Below, one piece after another: positions 22,680 through 30,931 of a stretch of 44,590 nt of DNA. Location: assembly GCA_024710805.1 (NCBI GenBank), contig JANJUB010000052.1, positions 1-44,590 on the forward strand, in the 5' to 3' direction. A program made the translations under genes and the position numbers. Each line of letters begins with the position of its first letter. Positions within the stretch are counted from its first letter, which is position 1. The notes beneath the pieces were generated by a model. The model was not told the DNA's origin, made no database searches, and saw only the letters and a program-made list of their open reading frames with translations. This DNA is from Fimbriimonadaceae bacterium (GTDB lineage Bacteria; Armatimonadota; Fimbriimonadia; Fimbriimonadales; Fimbriimonadaceae).

Positions 22680-24749
22680 ATGCAGAAACTCCTCCTCATC
22701 CTTATCGCTCTTTTGATCTCCGCCACGTCTTTGGCGCTACCCGTAGCGTGGTCCAAGTACAAAGACGGCACCAGAGGAGGCAAGATGATCCGCGATGCCA
22801 GTTCAAACGTCTACTTCGTGACGTCTCAGCCGACCGGTACCGGTCGCCGATACACGATCGAGAAATTCAACGCCGCGGGTGTCCGCCTTTGGGAGAACTC
22901 AGTTGCGGAGAATGGAACACTTGGTTTGCAGTTCGACATCAAGCAACTGGCGATTACCCCCACGGGCCTCTATGTGCTCGTCCAAGTTCGCGAGGGTGGA
23001 GGCACGGGAACCGCAAACCAGAGCTGGATACGCCGCCATAGTCTCGACACCGGAGGTTGGGTGGGGGGCTTCGGGTCGTTTTACGAAGCTTGGGAATCTA
23101 TCGACCTAAACGATGCAGAAATAGCGATCCACGGACGGGATACGCTGACCGGCAACGCCATGGTGTACATCGCGTCCCTTGACCTCAGCAGTTGGGACGA
23201 GTTCGACCTGGGGAGTTGCGAAGCGGCGGGCGAGGTCAAAATGGATCCCTCCGGCTTCACCTATGTGGTCACCACTCATTTCAACAAGCTCAAGCTGTCG
23301 AAGTGTCTGCGCTCGTCGGGTGTGATCTACCAGGTGGATTTGGACTCAGCGAACCACTTTAGCGAGGATGGGCTTCGACTTGAGATCGACTACTTAACCA
23401 ACCGCGCCTATGTGTTGATGCGGGGTGCGTTCGGCCCCTCTGACATAGACATCATGCTGTACTACGTGAATCTGGCGACCGGTGCCCAGCTCAGCATTCA
23501 GCCCGTCAGTAGCACGGTCAACTCGGAGTGGGAAGCCCAATTGACGCTGCTGCCCAATGCGGGCGTAATCGCCAGCGCGGTGGTTACGTCGCTCGACCAG
23601 ACGAGGATTGTTCGGCGTGATCCCACTGGCGCTCTCGTATGGAGCACCACTGTTGCAGTACCGTTCTCTAATGAACCGCACTGCCACGCCCTGGGTCCGG
23701 ACGGTAGCTTCCATATTGCGAGCTATTTCCACAACTCACCGAGCCTCATCCATCGCCTTCATTCGGGCACCGGAGCAAGCCTCGGTCAATTCACAACGGG
23801 TTTCTTTTCCGGGAGGCCCCGGCAGTTCGTCCTCGACGCGGCAGGCAACATTTACGCCAACTATGATTTGGTCAATGGGGCCATCGTTGCTCGATTGCAG
23901 CCAGCGCAACTCTCGTTCTCCGCGAACAATCTCCCCGGAGGAGCAGCTGCGCACGGCGTAATCACCTTAAGTGAGCCAGCCACCGCGAACCAGGTTTGGA
24001 CCGTGGCAAGCTCCAATGCTTCGCTGGTGGGTGTTCCTTCGACGGCCACTGTAACGGCTGGCAACTCGTCCGTCAACTTCCCGCTGACCATCGGCTCAGT
24101 CGCCGCAATCACATCGGTTAGCGTCAACGTACGCTATGGTGGCTTCATCTCGCAACAGGTCTTGACGTTGGTGCCCTCTCTGGCGCAGTCCGTGACGATC
24201 ATTCCCCAAGTGGTGATTGGCGGTATCGGCACGACGGGCACGGTCACACTGAATGGAGTGGCCCCGGCAGGCGGGCGTCTGGTGAACCTATCCAGCAACA
24301 AGACCAGTGTGGCGACCGTACCAGCTTCGGTGACCGTAGCCGCTGGCAACACGACAGCGAACTTCCCGATCACTACGTTTGGAGTGAACGCGAACCAAGG
24401 CGTGGTGATTACGGCCACGACCGGCTCGTTGTCGAGGACGGCCTTCTTCGCCGTCAATGCCCCGGCGCTCACCACGATCTCCGTCAATCCGGCGACGCTC
24501 AAGGGAGGCGTGACGGGTTCGCTGACGCTGAACATTAGTGGGGCTGCCCCGCTCGGTGGGTTTTCGATTGTCCTGTTCTCGGGAGCCCCGGGCATCGTGT
24601 TTCTGCCCGCCGCGGCTTCCGTGACTGCCGGGCTGACTAGCCGAACGATCAGCGTGCCGACTGCCGCCGTCACTGCCACAACCGCGGTCACCATCTTCGC
24701 GACGCGCAGCGGTATCTACCGTACGACGACACTAACCGTCACACCCTAG
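22680..24749 (+). CDS. exported beta-propeller-like protein with C-terminal Ig-like repeats, copy 2
   Basis: This 689-aa protein has the same architecture as the preceding gene: signal peptide (MQKLLLILIALLISATSLA), propeller-like half (SNVYFVTSQPTGTGRRYTIE, RRDPTGALVWSTTVAV), then Ig-like domains. The C-terminal 180 residues are nearly superimposable on copy 1 (VVIGGIGTTGTVTLNGVAPA, GVNANQGVVITATTGSLS, TLKGGVTGSLTLNISGAAP, FATRSGIYRTTTLTVTP), so this is a tandem duplication. ATG 22680 begins a standard signal peptide. A GTG at 22659 that overlaps the previous stop (GTGA) is the alternative and would add seven residues. The two genes are almost certainly cotranscribed. A hairpin follows the stop. 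Function is unknown. Confidence 0.88.
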   Translation: MQKLLLILIALLISATSLALPVAWSKYKDGTRGGKMIRDASSNVYFVTSQPTGTGRRYTIEKFNAAGVRLWENSVAENGTLGLQFDIKQLAITPTGLYVLVQVREGGGTGTANQSWIRRHSLDTGGWVGGFGSFYEAWESIDLNDAEIAIHGRDTLTGNAMVYIASLDLSSWDEFDLGSCEAAGEVKMDPSGFTYVVTTHFNKLKLSKCLRSSGVIYQVDLDSANHFSEDGLRLEIDYLTNRAYVLMRGAFGPSDIDIMLYYVNLATGAQLSIQPVSSTVNSEWEAQLTLLPNAGVIASAVVTSLDQTRIVRRDPTGALVWSTTVAVPFSNEPHCHALGPDGSFHIASYFHNSPSLIHRLHSGTGASLGQFTTGFFSGRPRQFVLDAAGNIYANYDLVNGAIVARLQPAQLSFSANNLPGGAAAHGVITLSEPATANQVWTVASSNASLVGVPSTATVTAGNSSVNFPLTIGSVAAITSVSVNVRYGGFISQQVLTLVPSLAQSVTIIPQVVIGGIGTTGTVTLNGVAPAGGRLVNLSSNKTSVATVPASVTVAAGNTTANFPITTFGVNANQGVVITATTGSLSRTAFFAVNAPALTTISVNPATLKGGVTGSLTLNISGAAPLGGFSIVLFSGAPGIVFLPAAASVTAGLTSRTISVPTAAVTATTAVTIFATRSGIYRTTTLTVTP

Positions 24750-24758
24750 GGGAGAGGT

Positions 24759-24780
24759 CGGGCTCTGGCAACAGGGCCCG
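24759..24780. terminator. hairpin between convergent genes
   Basis: CGGGCTCTG (24759-24767) pairs with CAGGGCCCG (24772-24780), 9 bp including one G-U, capped by a GCAA tetraloop. There is no T-run. It separates the tandem exported genes from fliT. Confidence 0.5.
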
Positions 24781-24782
24781 GC

Positions 24783-25118
24783 TTACGACATTGCGTCCCA
24801 CGAGATCGCCGTGCCGGGCGCACGATAAGCTCTGCGAGCACGGCGCGATTCCCACTGGTCGCGCTGGTCCTGAGCAAGTGAGCGTTGCATCGCTCGCAAG
24901 CGATCGACCATATCCGCCTCCAACAGCTGGATTTGCGCGAGTACGTCATTGACCGAGCGCGTCATGGGCACCGCCTCGAGTTGGTCGAGAATCTGCTCTC
25001 GGCGCTGAAAAAGCGCGTTAGACTCCTGCCAGTCCTCACGCCCAAGGGCGTGGTCAAGAGCAAGCGTCAGCAGCAGCATCTGCTGCGCCAGCGCGTCAGG
25101 CGACGGCTTGGGCCGCAC
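24783..25118 (-). CDS. FliT-like flagellar protein
   Basis: This 111-aa all-helical protein has LAQQMLLLTLALDHALGRED, then WQESNALFQRREQILDQLEA, and a final charged helix (EADMVDRLRAMQRSLAQDQR). Size, helix layout and position directly after fliS fit FliT, the export chaperone of the filament-cap protein FliD and a regulator of FlhDC in enterics. Primary identity to FliT is weak, so the call rests on context. GTG 25118 was chosen because GAGGAG lies 6 nt upstream. It overlaps the fliS reading frame by 23 nt, so translation is likely coupled. No other flagellar genes lie in the window. Confidence 0.65.
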   Translation of the reverse strand: MRPKPSPDALAQQMLLLTLALDHALGREDWQESNALFQRREQILDQLEAVPMTRSVNDVLAQIQLLEADMVDRLRAMQRSLAQDQRDQWESRRARRAYRAPGTAISWDAMS

Positions 25119-25503
25119 CCTGGGCTCCTCGCGTTTGGGCCTCGATCTGGACCCAGCTATCCCGAAGCTCGCTGAAAATCTTGATGCATCGCTCGACGGG
25201 TTCAGCGCTGTCTTCGCAGTTGGCTTTGACCAGTTCGTTCAGCACGTACGTGTACAGGCTGATCAGGTTCCGAGCAACTTCCCCGCCCTGTTCCTTATCG
25301 ATGCACGCCATCAGCTCCAGCACGACCTTTTGGGCCCGCTGCAGCTGGTCGTTTTGGCGAGTCAAGTCCTGGTGGGCGATCGCGTGCTTCCCCGCTTCCA
25401 TGAACTTCAGCGCACCGTCGTACATCATGATGACGAGTTGGAGCGGCGAGGCACCGTTCACTGATTGCTTGCGATACTCGTGCGTTATGCGTCCGTAGGC
25501 CAA
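25096..25503 (-). CDS. fliS: flagellar export chaperone FliS
   Basis: This 135-aa helical protein of the FliS family binds newly made flagellin in the cytoplasm and keeps it unpolymerised before export. The signature is SVNGASPLQLVIMMYDGALK, followed by FMEAGKHAIAHQDLTRQNDQ, AQKVVLELMACIDKEQGGEV and a LISLYTYVLNELVKANCEDS helix. The usual LDxxxGGEIA-type segment appears as IDKEQGGEVARNL. The start is the TTG at 25503, with GGGAG about 7 nt upstream; no ATG lies in frame before the conserved part. The C-terminus is Ala/Gly-rich (RGAQGAAQAVA). It overlaps the FliT-like gene. The upstream ABC-exporter operon is separated by 51 nt. Confidence 0.9.
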   Translation of the reverse strand: MAYGRITHEYRKQSVNGASPLQLVIMMYDGALKFMEAGKHAIAHQDLTRQNDQLQRAQKVVLELMACIDKEQGGEVARNLISLYTYVLNELVKANCEDSAEPVERCIKIFSELRDSWVQIEAQTRGAQGAAQAVA

Positions 25504-25554
25504 GGGTAACTCCCGGATAACTACTGGGGATTATCGGCCCTGGTTTGGAGAAGC

Positions 25555-26034
25555 TCAGCCTGAGTTGCGTCCTGAGATGTCAATTTCCGATGGACGGATC
25601 ATAATCGCCACGACGAGAAAGAGCATCAACACCCACGCGAACGGAGCAAGCCACACCCACGACTCCGGAAAATCCGGCTGCTCGAGGCCGCGCTGAACCC
25701 GGCGCAGGTTGACCTCAAGGAGCCTGAGATAGAGGAATATCGCCGCCGACAGCCCGCCACCAATGAAGCCCGCCGCAGAGGCAAGCCCGAAGCGACGGGT
25801 GACGTATGCCCCGAAGAGGAGCGCGGGCAACATGCCCAGCAGAGCGCATTGAGCCAGTTGCAGCAGGCGATGGGTCTCCGTGAAGAGAAAGAAGGGCCAG
25901 ATCGCGATCACGTACGTGATGAGCGAAGACACCACGAACCCGGTGCAGCCAACCAGCATGACCGTATCGGTATCGCGCTCAGTCGGGGCGGGCGTCTCAA
26001 GTTTTTCGTCGGTCTGCAGCGGTTCGAAGGACAT
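25555..26034 (-). CDS. small membrane protein in an ABC-exporter operon
   Basis: This 159-aa protein has four likely transmembrane helices at about 25-48, 60-80, 85-104 and 130-150 (VMLVGCTGFVVSSLITYVIA, LLQLAQCALLGMLPALLFGA, AAGFIGGGLSAAIFLYLRL, VWLAPFAWVLMLFLVVAIMI). The N-terminus is acidic and polar. It is the last gene of the operon, starting 4 nt after the preceding permease stops, with GGAG as SD. I do not recognise a family. It may be an accessory subunit of the second exporter or an unrelated passenger. Confidence 0.72.
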   Translation of the reverse strand: MSFEPLQTDEKLETPAPTERDTDTVMLVGCTGFVVSSLITYVIAIWPFFLFTETHRLLQLAQCALLGMLPALLFGAYVTRRFGLASAAGFIGGGLSAAIFLYLRLLEVNLRRVQRGLEQPDFPESWVWLAPFAWVLMLFLVVAIMIRPSEIDISGRNSG

Positions 26035-26037
26035 GGG

Positions 26038-26811
26038 TCACTCCGCGTCTTCACGTGGCAGATACTCGAACCGCGTGAACCACGCCATCGAGCCAAACGA
26101 CATGCAGATGACCAAGATGAACATCGCTGGCCACGCGACGGATGTCGGCATCAGATTCTCGGACAGCCCCCCCGACAGGAACTGCAATCCCGGTCCCGTT
26201 TGTGTAACCGATGGCCGCTCCGCGATTGAAGTCAGGTAGCTATTGATGCTGAGGTAGTACATGCTGCCGGGCAGCTGGGCGACCGCAGTTTCCCACACGA
26301 AGGCAATCAGGATACACACGATCATTGCCCGGTTCACCAACAAGCTGATGAACACGAACAGCGCGCCGTACGCCGCCGCGCCGATGAGAATCGCCTTCAC
26401 ATCGCGATAGAGATACGGGTTGCTGAGGGCTCCGGCGCCATGCACCGAAGCCGAGACAAATACCGCCGCGACCAGCGAAATGATCGCGACCGCCGTCATC
26501 GAGGCGAGCGAACGCATGAGCAGCAGTTGCGGCCTCGGAATCGGCCGGGTCAGCAGATACACGATGGTCTTCTGCTCGATTTCCGCGCTGAGCACCTGGG
26601 TCGAGAAGATTGCCGACACGAGCGGCAGCAACCGAAACACGAGGGTCGAACTGAGCAGACTGTAAAGTTCGTCCACGGGCCGATCCACCGAGACGCGCTT
26701 GATCAGGACACCCATCAGGACAAGGCCGAGCGAAACCGCGAGCCAGGTCAGCACGCGCTTCAGCCTAAGGAAGTCGCGAAGGGTGCTGAGATAGAGGTAG
26801 CTCGAACTCAT
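26038..26811 (-). CDS. ABC-2-type transporter permease
   Basis: This 257-aa integral membrane protein has about six transmembrane segments. It opens SSSYLYLSTLRDFLRLKRVL, has VLSAEIEQKTIVYLLTRPIP after helix 2 (a segment typical of ABC-2 permeases such as NosY-like proteins), and ends in a cytoplasmic tail (RFEYLPREDAE). It would form the membrane channel for the ATPase encoded immediately upstream. Its ATG overlaps the ATPase stop (ATGA). The substrate is unknown: drug, lipid or peptide export are all possible for this type. Four nucleotides separate its stop from the small membrane protein gene. Confidence 0.9.
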   Translation of the reverse strand: MSSSYLYLSTLRDFLRLKRVLTWLAVSLGLVLMGVLIKRVSVDRPVDELYSLLSSTLVFRLLPLVSAIFSTQVLSAEIEQKTIVYLLTRPIPRPQLLLMRSLASMTAVAIISLVAAVFVSASVHGAGALSNPYLYRDVKAILIGAAAYGALFVFISLLVNRAMIVCILIAFVWETAVAQLPGSMYYLSINSYLTSIAERPSVTQTGPGLQFLSGGLSENLMPTSVAWPAMFILVICMSFGSMAWFTRFEYLPREDAE

Positions 26812-27731
26812 TCGTTCACCAGATAGCGGAAGATCGATTCCAGGTTGTTGTCGGGGCTGTGGAACTCGCGAATGTGAAGTCCCTTCTCAAGCACGAGCAC
26901 GGGCAAGGCATCGTAGAAACGGCTCGGCTCTCGGGTCTGGAGCTCGAGCCCATCCCTCGTCACCTGCACCGAAAGCACGTAGGGGAGAGCCACCAGCTCT
27001 TGGGCAATCTCGCGCGGCTGATCAGTTTGGATGCGCACCCGGTGCGGGTACTTGTCGAGCAGTTCGCGAATGACCTTGAGGTCACCGCTCGCGAGCAGCC
27101 GACCACGGTGCAACAACAAGATCGAGCGGGTCATCTGCTCGACCTCATGCAAGATGTGCGAGGACACCAAGATGGTCTTGCCGCTCTCCGCAAGACGGTG
27201 GAGCAGGTCGATGTACTCGCGCCGGGCGACGGGGTCGAGGCCGTTGAGCGGCTCGTCGAGCAAGATGATGTCGGGATCGTTGAGCATCGCCTGGGCGAGC
27301 TTGATGCGCTGGCGCATGCCCTTGGAGTAGCCGGCGATCTTGCGATCGCACCGATCGCTCATCCCTACCGCCTCGATCACCTCGTCCGCGCGGAGGCGGG
27401 CTTTGGCGTGGTCGAATCCGTTGAGGCGAGCCAGGTGGTACACGAATCGCCGACCGGTCATGTGCTCGTAAAAGTTGTCGATCTCAGGGCAGTAGCCAAG
27501 ATGCCGAAAGACCTCGGGATTGGCAAACGGTGCGTGGCCGTATACGCGTACATCGCCGGTGGTCGGCCGCAGTTGGCCGGTGATCAGGCGCATCATCGTG
27601 CTCTTGCCCGCGCCGTTCATCCCCAGAAGCGCGGTGACGCCCGGGCCAACTGTGCAGGTGACGTCGTTGAGGCCAATGACCTGGCCGTACCAGCGAGAGG
27701 CTTCGGTGAGTTGGATCCGAAGATCGCTCAT
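26808..27731 (-). CDS. ABC transporter ATP-binding protein
   Basis: This 307-aa ATPase has Walker A GMNGAGKSTMMRLI, Q-loop region HLGYCPEIDNFYEHMTGRRF, the signature-like YSKGMRQRIKLAQAM, Walker B IILLDEPLNGLDPVARR and the H-loop LVSSHILHEVEQM. The C-terminal 80 residues are the accessory domain common in ABC-2 export ATPases. ATG 27731 is preferred because its ATG overlaps the upstream permease stop (ATGA) and AGGTGG lies upstream; an in-frame GTG at 27764 would extend into the permease. It pairs with the downstream permease. This is the second of two ATPase-permease modules in the operon. Confidence 0.95.
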   Translation of the reverse strand: MSDLRIQLTEASRWYGQVIGLNDVTCTVGPGVTALLGMNGAGKSTMMRLITGQLRPTTGDVRVYGHAPFANPEVFRHLGYCPEIDNFYEHMTGRRFVYHLARLNGFDHAKARLRADEVIEAVGMSDRCDRKIAGYSKGMRQRIKLAQAMLNDPDIILLDEPLNGLDPVARREYIDLLHRLAESGKTILVSSHILHEVEQMTRSILLLHRGRLLASGDLKVIRELLDKYPHRVRIQTDQPREIAQELVALPYVLSVQVTRDGLELQTREPSRFYDALPVLVLEKGLHIREFHSPDNNLESIFRYLVNE

Positions 27732-28702
27732 CCCACCACCTCGACGGCGCGGATGCGTCGCCACGCGATGAACAGCATGAGCGCGCTAAGCCCAACCATG
27801 ATCGCCAAGACGGGCAACAACGGAGGCGCAGGCACCATCTGCATACGACTTGGAATGCCAAAGTAGGGCGAGCCGGCGGTCCCGAGGATCGCCTTTGCCA
27901 TGCCGATGTTCAGCCCGTCGACGCTGGCATAGTACAGCGAGTGCACGATCGGCAGGGCCGCCTTTGCGGCCTCAGAAGTCTCTCCGCGCCCCATGGTGAG
28001 GTTCACATGGACCACGACCATCGCTTGGGTGAAGAAGTTGGTCACGAAGTAAAGCGCCGCGTAGGTCGCCCCGGCAAGTCGCCCCTGGTTGAACATCGAA
28101 CTGAATCCGATGACCAGCGAGGCATGGAATGCCGCTCCGAGCGGGAACATCAGCAGGAGCTTTAGGAACAGCAGCGGGTCTTGGGAGACGAATCCCTTTT
28201 CCCGGTAGCTCATTAACCCGAAGAGAAAGAACGCCAACGACGGGATGAGCATGATCGCGAGCAGCGGCAGGAACACGCCGAACCACTTGCCCATCAAGTA
28301 GTCGCGCTTGGTGACCGGCTTGCTGAGATACACCAGCAGCGCATTCGCACGGGTGTCGTTCGCGATCGTCCCTGCACCGAGAATCAGGGCCCCGAGCAGG
28401 AAGAGGATCTGGCCAAAGCCGAAACCGTGGAGGAACTGGTCCTTCCAGACGATCCGCAAGAGGAAGGCCTCCATGGGATCGGGGGCGTTGGGTGCCCGGT
28501 TCGCCGCAATCTGGTCGAGCACGAACATCACGAACACCATGCCCAGGTAGTACCAAGCCGAGCTGGCGCTTACCACCCACATGACCTTCTTGCGGAATGC
28601 CTGGCGCATCGTCGTCTTGGCGATCGCCCACCAGCGGTGGCGAGGCGGCTCAAGAACGCCCTCGTAGTGGCGGTAGCTGAGGTCGGCAATCGGGCTAGAC
28701 AT
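27728..28702 (-). CDS. ABC transporter permease
   Basis: This 324-aa protein has about six transmembrane helices. It opens MSSPIADLSYRHYEGVLEPP, followed by a cytoplasmic helix (AIAKTTMRQAFRKKVMWVVS). The first extracytoplasmic region is FVLDQIAANRAPNAPDPMEA. Helix 2 leads into GAGTIANDTRANALLVYLSK and PVTKRDYLMGKWFG, the conserved segment of ABC-2 type exporters that reads out to the ATPase. The ATG at 28702 overlaps the end of the upstream ATPase gene by 8 nt; a longer in-frame start at 28801 would lie inside that gene and is unlikely. It pairs with the first ATPase. Substrate is unknown. Confidence 0.9.
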   Translation of the reverse strand: MSSPIADLSYRHYEGVLEPPRHRWWAIAKTTMRQAFRKKVMWVVSASSAWYYLGMVFVMFVLDQIAANRAPNAPDPMEAFLLRIVWKDQFLHGFGFGQILFLLGALILGAGTIANDTRANALLVYLSKPVTKRDYLMGKWFGVFLPLLAIMLIPSLAFFLFGLMSYREKGFVSQDPLLFLKLLLMFPLGAAFHASLVIGFSSMFNQGRLAGATYAALYFVTNFFTQAMVVVHVNLTMGRGETSEAAKAALPIVHSLYYASVDGLNIGMAKAILGTAGSPYFGIPSRMQMVPAPPLLPVLAIMVGLSALMLFIAWRRIRAVEVVG

Positions 28703-29636
28703 GGAACTGAGGACCTCCCTGGGGACCCACGGCGGCAAGGAAAGCTTCTTCCAAAGACCGCTCGGCGAGGCCAAAACCTCGGATTTGGGCGCCGGCGGCA
28801 CTAGCTGCCTTCATTACGCGTGGAAGCAGTTCTTCGGGGGTGCCGGGGGCCTGAACGCGCCAGTGCAGCGCTTTCGCAGAAATCACTCGGAAGCCGTTTT
28901 CGATGAGTCGGTCACCGAAGCCGGGGCACTCCTCGCGCAGTTCAATGTCCAGCGGCTGCCCTTCCAGTTTCTTCAGGTCCTCGATCCGTCCCGTCGCCCG
29001 CAGTTGGCCGGTGGTAACGACGATCACGTAGTCGCACACGCGCTCGATGTCGGGGAGCAAGTGGCTGGAGATAAGGACGTTCACCCCCTTGCCGTGCGAC
29101 ACCGACCGGACGAGTTCGAGCATGTCCTCTCGTCCGGCAGGGTCGAGTCCGTTGGTGGGTTCGTCGAGGAGCAACAGCTTTGGGCCATGAACGAGCGCCT
29201 GCGCCAGCTTGATCCGCTGCTTCATGCCCGTCGAGTAAGTCTCGACATTTCGGTAGCGGGCTTCGCCGAGGCCGCAATACTCGAGGACCTCGTGGGCTCG
29301 ACGAAGCGCCTGGGCCGAGGGCATTCCGGCGAGTTCTCCGGCGTACGCAACGAACTGGACGGCGCTCATTCCGGGAATGTGGCAATCCTGCTCGGGCATC
29401 AAGCCGATGACCTGGCGGATGCGGCGCTCGTCACGTTCAACATCGAGCCCGAGCACGCTCGCCGAGCCGCCTGCGGGCTTGACGAAGCCAAGCATGGTCT
29501 TCAGAAGTGTGGTCTTGCCGGCCCCGTTAGGACCAAGAAGTCCGACCGCCCCTTCGGGGATGTCCACGGTGAAATCGCGGAGGGCCGTGAATGATCCGTA
29601 TCGAACGGTCAGGTTGCGGATCTGAGCAACGGCCAT
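28695..29636 (-). CDS. ABC transporter ATP-binding protein
   Basis: This 313-aa ATPase has Walker A GPNGAGKTTLLKTM, Q-loop GLMPEQDCHIPGMSAVQFVA, signature YSTGMKQRIKLAQAL, Walker B LLLLDEPTNGLDPAG and H-loop LISSHLLPDIERV. The C-terminal 90 residues form the regulatory or accessory domain of export-type ATPases. It starts the five-gene operon 29636-25555. TAGAAC lies 6 nt before the ATG, so a leaderless start is possible; no clear SD is seen. Two complete ATPase-permease pairs in one transcript suggest either two exporters or one heteromeric exporter. Confidence 0.95.
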   Translation of the reverse strand: MAVAQIRNLTVRYGSFTALRDFTVDIPEGAVGLLGPNGAGKTTLLKTMLGFVKPAGGSASVLGLDVERDERRIRQVIGLMPEQDCHIPGMSAVQFVAYAGELAGMPSAQALRRAHEVLEYCGLGEARYRNVETYSTGMKQRIKLAQALVHGPKLLLLDEPTNGLDPAGREDMLELVRSVSHGKGVNVLISSHLLPDIERVCDYVIVVTTGQLRATGRIEDLKKLEGQPLDIELREECPGFGDRLIENGFRVISAKALHWRVQAPGTPEELLPRVMKAASAAGAQIRGFGLAERSLEEAFLAAVGPQGGPQFHV

Positions 29637-29686
29637 AGGTGAGTTCTACTTTACACGCAGATGGGCTCGGCGTGGGTCTAAAGGCG

Positions 29687-29800
29687 AGAGCCCCCTCGCC
29701 AGGTTGGGTTGGTGGTGAGGGGTAGCGGCAGGGCTCCTCAACCCGGTTCGAGCACCTCACCATCCTCACCCTGCGGGCGAGGCGAGGGTTCTCGGGCACC
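29687..29800. repeat. long imperfect palindrome of the CCCTC/GAGGG type
   Basis: The outer arms CGAGAGCCCCCTCGCC and GGCGAGGCGAGGGTTCTCG are near reverse complements. An inner pair GGTGGTGAGG and CCTCACCATC also matches except for one base. The element lies in the 244-nt gap between the ABC ATPase start and the next plus-strand gene. It resembles the elements at 12891-12974, 37395-37425 and 39848-39884. Confidence 0.5.
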
Positions 29801-29880
29801 ACCTTTGTCGCGTCAGTGTTCCCCACAGTGGAAGCGAACTGCAAACAGAACCGCGTTGTGCTCCGATTTAGAGACCGAAG

Positions 29881-30369
29881 ATGCTGATTCTCCTCATTGC
29901 GTGCCTTGCTGCGACCGACGTCGATCGGCCTTTGACCTTCGAGATCAGGGGCGAGAATCAGAGTCTCGTCACGCTGAATCTCCACTGGGACGACGCCGCC
30001 AGTTATCTTGTATTGCAGCTGTCAAATGAAGGACCATCCACAGTTATCTTGCCTAATCTGGTGACGCCGTACCACTTCCTTCAAGTGGAGGGAGTTCCGT
30101 GGAAGTCCGGCGATGTGATTTCACATGCAGCGCCCTACAACGTCTACGGCAACGGGTACGAGCGAGTCAAGCGTGGTGCCACGTTAAGACATGAACTTCC
30201 CATAGGTGAACTTCTGGGTCCTCGGCGGAACACGGATGGTGCCTACCGCTTGGGATTGACCTACAACGACTCATGGTCGGAGCATCCTGCGTTGGGGCGC
30301 GTACCGCTAGGCACCGTGCTCATCTCAAAGGAAGGAGAAGACGTTGAGGTAAGGCTCGTCAAGCAGTAG
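29881..30369 (+). CDS. exported protein of unknown function
   Basis: This 162-aa protein has a short hydrophobic leader (MLILLIACLAATDVDRPLTF) that could be a signal peptide. A beta-rich domain follows (ENQSLVTLNLHWDDAASYLV, VILPNLVTPYHFLQVEG, YRLGLTYNDSWSEHP). No Cys pair and no catalytic motif were seen, and I do not recognise a family. The ATG at 29881 has no clear SD. It is isolated between two repeat-containing gaps and divergent from the ABC operon; 102 nt separate its stop from the 3' end of rnpB. The reading frame is consistent with real coding (GC-rich third positions in most codons), but its expression is not shown. Confidence 0.6.
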   Translation: MLILLIACLAATDVDRPLTFEIRGENQSLVTLNLHWDDAASYLVLQLSNEGPSTVILPNLVTPYHFLQVEGVPWKSGDVISHAAPYNVYGNGYERVKRGATLRHELPIGELLGPRRNTDGAYRLGLTYNDSWSEHPALGRVPLGTVLISKEGEDVEVRLVKQ

Positions 30370-30439
30370 CTCAAGCCAGTCAACCCTTCAAATCGCCTCT
30401 CCCCGAACGCCACAAGTTAGATGTCGCGAACTTCCTGCC

Positions 30440-30468
30440 CTCCCTCTCGCTGGAGCGAAAGGAGGGAG
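30440..30468 (-). terminator. hairpin downstream of rnpB
   Basis: CTCCCTC (30440-30446) pairs with GAGGGAG (30462-30468), with an inner TCGCT/AGCGA pairing near 30447-30458. It lies just past the 3' end of rnpB. There is no T-run. Confidence 0.4.
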
Positions 30469-30471
30469 TTG

Positions 30472-30785
30472 TCGAGTCGGCCGGTAAGCCGGATTCTGTC
30501 GTGAGTGACGATTTATCTGCGCGACCAACCCGGAGGATCGGCGGGCCACCTCATCTCCTCCCTATTTGGTCTTGCTTCCGGTGGGGTTTGCCCCCGCGCA
30601 CCTTGCGGCAACGCGGCGTGAGCTCTTACCTCACGATTTCACCCTTGCCCCGGCAAGCCGTGGCGGTATGTTTCTGTGGCACTTTCCGTCGGGTCACCCC
30701 GCCCCCGGTTGCCCGGGGCACCGTGCCCTATGAAGTCCGGACTTTCCTCTCCCGACAAGCGGGAGCCGTCACTTAGCCGACTCCT
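30472..30785 (-). ncRNA. rnpB: RNase P RNA, bacterial class A
   Basis: Read on the minus strand, this segment carries the universally conserved RNase P RNA blocks in order: GAGGAAAGTCCGGACTTC (P3-P4 region), ACAGAAACATACCGCC (J11/12 region), GGGTGAAATCGTGAGGTAAG, GCAAGACCAAATAGG, and the 3' block ACAGAATCCGGCTTACCGG (P4 partner and J2/4). The ends pair as GAGTCGG/CCGACTC (P1), fixing the boundaries at about 30785 and 30472. The RNA is the catalytic subunit that trims tRNA 5' leaders with the protein RnpA, which is not here. It is divergent from dnaE. The A-type arrangement is inferred from the presence of the P13/P14 and P16-P18 regions. The ends are uncertain by a few bases. Confidence 0.96.
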
Positions 30786-30931
30786 TTCCAGCGTACCTTG
30801 TGGCCCATGACCGCTTCCGGGGACTGATCCGACACTTATCCCCAGCCCCCGAAAGCCTGCGACAAAGACGGCCCCCGACACGTCACAATTCCTGCGTGGA
30901 TGCCCCGCGTCCACAACCCCCGAACCTCGGT

